Below are positions 61,748-64,000 of a stretch of 64,000 nucleotides of DNA, one piece after another. The notes under the pieces were generated by a model. The model saw nothing but the letters and a program-made list of their open reading frames with translations, ran no database searches and was not told where the DNA came from. The DNA comes from Agathobaculum massiliense (GTDB lineage Bacteria; Bacillota; Clostridia; Oscillospirales; Butyricicoccaceae). Location: contig NZ_OMPN01000001.1 in assembly GCF_900291975.1 (NCBI RefSeq), positions 2,888,501 to 2,952,500 on the forward strand, read 5' to 3'. Every line of letters starts with the position of its first letter. Position 1 is the first letter of the stretch. The translations under genes were made by a program, and so were the position numbers.

Positions 61748-64000
61748 ATGATAGAAACAATCGGGACAACGCTGACGCGGCTGCCAGTGCTGCCGCTGCG
61801 CGGGCTGACAGCGTTTCCTCAAATGATTATTCATTTTGACGTGGGCAGAATGATGTCGATTCGCGCGCTGGAGGCGGGGATGAAGAACGGGCAGATGATT
61901 TTCCTGACCGCCCAGCGCGAGCTGAAAACCGATACCCCGTCGCCGGGCGACCTGTACCAGATGGGGACGGTGTGCATGATCAAGCAGATTCTGCGTCTGC
62001 CGGGCGACAATATCCGCGTTCTGGTCGAAGGGCGCAGCCGCGCGCTGGCGCACCAGTTCGTCAATCCGACGCGCGACGACGGCTGCATTTACGCCGAAGT
62101 GGAGGAACTGGAGGATTATTTCGAGGGCGTCACCGAGCGGCGTGCCCAAGCGCTCGTCCGCACGGCGCAGGAGCGCTTCGCCGAGTATGCGCAGCACGCG
62201 GCGCGCATTTCGTCCGATGTGGAGATGACGGTCGCCGCAGGCGGCGCGCCGGGCTGGCTGGCGGATTATATCGCGCAGAACCTCGCAGTCGACGTGTCCG
62301 CCAAGCAGGAGATCCTGGATGAGCTGAATGTGACGCGGCGCCTGGCCATGGTGATTCGCCTGCTGGGCGAGGAGACTGAAATCCTCAAGATCGAAAACGA
62401 GATACAGGACGAACTGAAAACGCAGATCGACAAGAACCAGCGGGAATACTATCTGCGGGAGCAAATCAAGGTCATCCAGGGGGAGTTGGGCGAACAGGAC
62501 GCCGCTGCGGAAGCGGAGGAATACCGTAAGCGTGTGCTTGCCCTGCACCTGCCGCAGGAATGCGAGGAAAAGCTGATGAAGGAGGTCGACCGCTTTGCAA
62601 AGCTGGGTGGCTCGAACGCGGAGCAGGGCGTGGTTCGCACCTATCTGGATACCGTGCTGGAGCTGCCGTGGAACGGCAAAAGCGAGGAGCGGCACGATCT
62701 GCGGGCTGCGCAAGATATCCTTGATCGGGACCACTATGGTTTGAAAAAGGTCAAGGAGCGTATCATGGAGTTCCTGGCGGTCAAAGCGCTTGCGCCTGAG
62801 CTGAAAGGGCAGGTGCTGTGCCTGGTCGGACCGCCGGGTGTGGGCAAGACCTCAATCGCCAAATCGGTCGCGGAAGCGATGGGGCGCAATTACGCGCGCA
62901 TGAGCCTGGGCGGCGTGCGGGACGAGGCGGATATCCGCGGCCACCGCAAGACCTACATCGGCGCGATGCCCGGCCGCATCATCGACGCGCTGCGCCGCGC
63001 GGGGACCGCCAATCCGCTTATCCTGCTCGACGAGATTGACAAGATGGGCAGCGACTTTCGGGGCGATCCGGCATCGGCCATGCTGGAGGTGCTGGACACC
63101 GAGCAGAATGTTGCGTTCCGCGATCATTACATTGAACTGCCGTTCGACCTGTCCGACGTACTGTTCCTGACAACGGCAAACGACCTGTCCACTGTGCCGC
63201 GCCCGCTGCTTGACCGCATGGAGGTCATCGAGCTGTCCTCCTATACGGAGGAGGAAAAGCGCCAGATCGCGCTGCATCACCTGCTGCCCAAGCAGATGAA
63301 AAAGCATGGCCTGCAGAAGTCCCAGCTTACGCTGAGCGAAAAGATGCTGGGAACGGTGATTGCCGGATATACGCGGGAAGCCGGCGTGCGGCGGCTGGAG
63401 CAGTTGCTCGCCAAGCTGTGCCGTAAAGCGGCCAAGCATGTTGCGGAAGGTGGGAAGCGGCTGATTGTATCGAGTAAAAATATGGAGAGCCTGCTCGGCG
63501 TGCCGCCCTACAAGGATGACGTGGTGAGCAAAAAGGATGAAGTCGGTATCGTCAACGGGCTGGCGTGGACAAGTGTCGGCGGCGAGATGCTCGAGGTGGA
63601 AGTGGCAGTCGTGCCGGGTACGGGCAAGATTGAGGTCACGGGCAACCTGGGTACAGTCATGCAGGAGAGCGCAAAAGCGGCGGTCACATTTGTTCGTTCG
63701 CGCGCGCAGACGCTGGATATCGACCCGATGTTCTACAAGGATAACGACCTGCATATCCATTTTCCAGAGGCCGCCGTCCCGAAGGACGGGCCTTCCGCAG
63801 GCGTGACGATCACGACCGCGTTGGTTTCCGCGCTGACCGAAGCGCCGGTGCGGCATGATGTCGCCATGACGGGCGAGGTAACACTGCGCGGCCGTGTGCT
63901 GCCGATCGGTGGCTTGCGGGAAAAGACTATGGCGGCGTACCGCGCAGGCATTAAGACGATAGTCATCCCCAAGGAGAACGAGCCCGACCTGCAGGATATC
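61748..64000 (+). CDS. lon: ATP-dependent protease Lon, N-terminal 751 residues (runs off the window)
   Basis: AAA+ serine protease that degrades misfolded and regulatory proteins. Visible: the LonN substrate domain (RLPVLPLRGLTAFP, about 12-200), a coiled segment, Walker A GPPGVGKT at about 361-368 and Walker B LILLDEIDKM near 422. The protease domain has catalytic S683 in DGPSAG and K726 in LREKT, 43 residues apart as in characterised Lon. The frame is open to the last base, so only the C-terminal tail is missing. AAGGAG lies seven bases before the ATG. Confidence 0.97.
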   Translation, partial: MIETIGTTLTRLPVLPLRGLTAFPQMIIHFDVGRMMSIRALEAGMKNGQMIFLTAQRELKTDTPSPGDLYQMGTVCMIKQILRLPGDNIRVLVEGRSRALAHQFVNPTRDDGCIYAEVEELEDYFEGVTERRAQALVRTAQERFAEYAQHAARISSDVEMTVAAGGAPGWLADYIAQNLAVDVSAKQEILDELNVTRRLAMVIRLLGEETEILKIENEIQDELKTQIDKNQREYYLREQIKVIQGELGEQDAAAEAEEYRKRVLALHLPQECEEKLMKEVDRFAKLGGSNAEQGVVRTYLDTVLELPWNGKSEERHDLRAAQDILDRDHYGLKKVKERIMEFLAVKALAPELKGQVLCLVGPPGVGKTSIAKSVAEAMGRNYARMSLGGVRDEADIRGHRKTYIGAMPGRIIDALRRAGTANPLILLDEIDKMGSDFRGDPASAMLEVLDTEQNVAFRDHYIELPFDLSDVLFLTTANDLSTVPRPLLDRMEVIELSSYTEEEKRQIALHHLLPKQMKKHGLQKSQLTLSEKMLGTVIAGYTREAGVRRLEQLLAKLCRKAAKHVAEGGKRLIVSSKNMESLLGVPPYKDDVVSKKDEVGIVNGLAWTSVGGEMLEVEVAVVPGTGKIEVTGNLGTVMQESAKAAVTFVRSRAQTLDIDPMFYKDNDLHIHFPEAAVPKDGPSAGVTITTALVSALTEAPVRHDVAMTGEVTLRGRVLPIGGLREKTMAAYRAGIKTIVIPKENEPDLQDI

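Overview
The window looks like chromosomal core of an anaerobic, GC-rich member of the Firmicutes, class Clostridia. The evidence is a pyruvate:ferredoxin oxidoreductase, AddA/AddB in place of RecBCD, a Gram-positive type primary sigma factor next to dgt and dnaG, RNase J, RbgA, SpoVG, NiaR, a UgtP-like glycosyltransferase, S-layer-homology (SLH) proteins and strong Shine-Dalgarno sequences (AGGAGG type). A gut Oscillospirales-like host fits the gene content, but that placement is inference. There is no CRISPR array, insertion sequence, phage gene or rRNA. The only RNA genes I can support are two tRNAs. Very long antisense ORFs are frame shadows caused by high GC.

Layout. 1-5.4 kb: the 3' half of nifJ (PFOR), a small gene broken by an in-frame stop, an SLH protein, tcdA, and a sortase homologue lacking its catalytic His and Cys. 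5.5-5.7 kb: tRNA-Gly and tRNA-Phe behind one promoter. 5.8-12.7 kb: addB-addA. 12.7-19.2 kb: an unexplained structured intergenic stretch, guaB, a nucleotidyltransferase, a ClC anion transporter, a HAD phosphatase, then MATE-luxS overlapping by a TTGA. 19.3-25.7 kb: rpmE, hflX, yigZ-like, dgt, dnaG, rpoD. 25.8-35.1 kb: a glutamine amidotransferase, a Na/Pi symporter, a TetR regulator divergent from an MMPL transporter plus a secreted coiled-coil partner, an Ugt-type glycosyltransferase and spoVG. 35.2-41.6 kb: murC, a sugar isomerase-like protein, a cytidylate-kinase-like protein, a lipoprotein, a NiaX-like membrane protein, a zincin, niaR and a 3D-domain secreted protein. 42.2-50.1 kb: rnjA, a cluster of promoter-like repeats, a TIGR04076 protein, an EFR1 flavodoxin/ferredoxin, a hypothetical, birA, an S4 protein and a second SLH protein. 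50.1-57 kb: a GH13 amylase, rplS, lepB, rbgA, rnhB, yraN, an M19 dipeptidase, thrC and a metallophosphoesterase. 58-64 kb: tig, clpP, clpX and the 5' part of lon.

How it works together. Replication, repair and transcription (addAB, dgt-dnaG-rpoD), ribosome maturation and export (rplS-lepB-rbgA-rnhB) and protein quality control (tig-clpP-clpX-lon) form conserved housekeeping blocks. The accessory interest lies in the envelope and in regulation. I see a pseudo-sortase, two SLH proteins, and a TetR-controlled MMPL/coiled-coil export pair whose promoter overlaps a long inverted repeat. I also see a NiaR repressor two genes from a NiaX-like transporter whose -35 box sits inside a tandem palindrome, and a triplicated extended -10 box upstream of the TIGR04076 gene. 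Many promoters here share a TTG-N17-TAnnnT form with TGG directly before the -10 hexamer.
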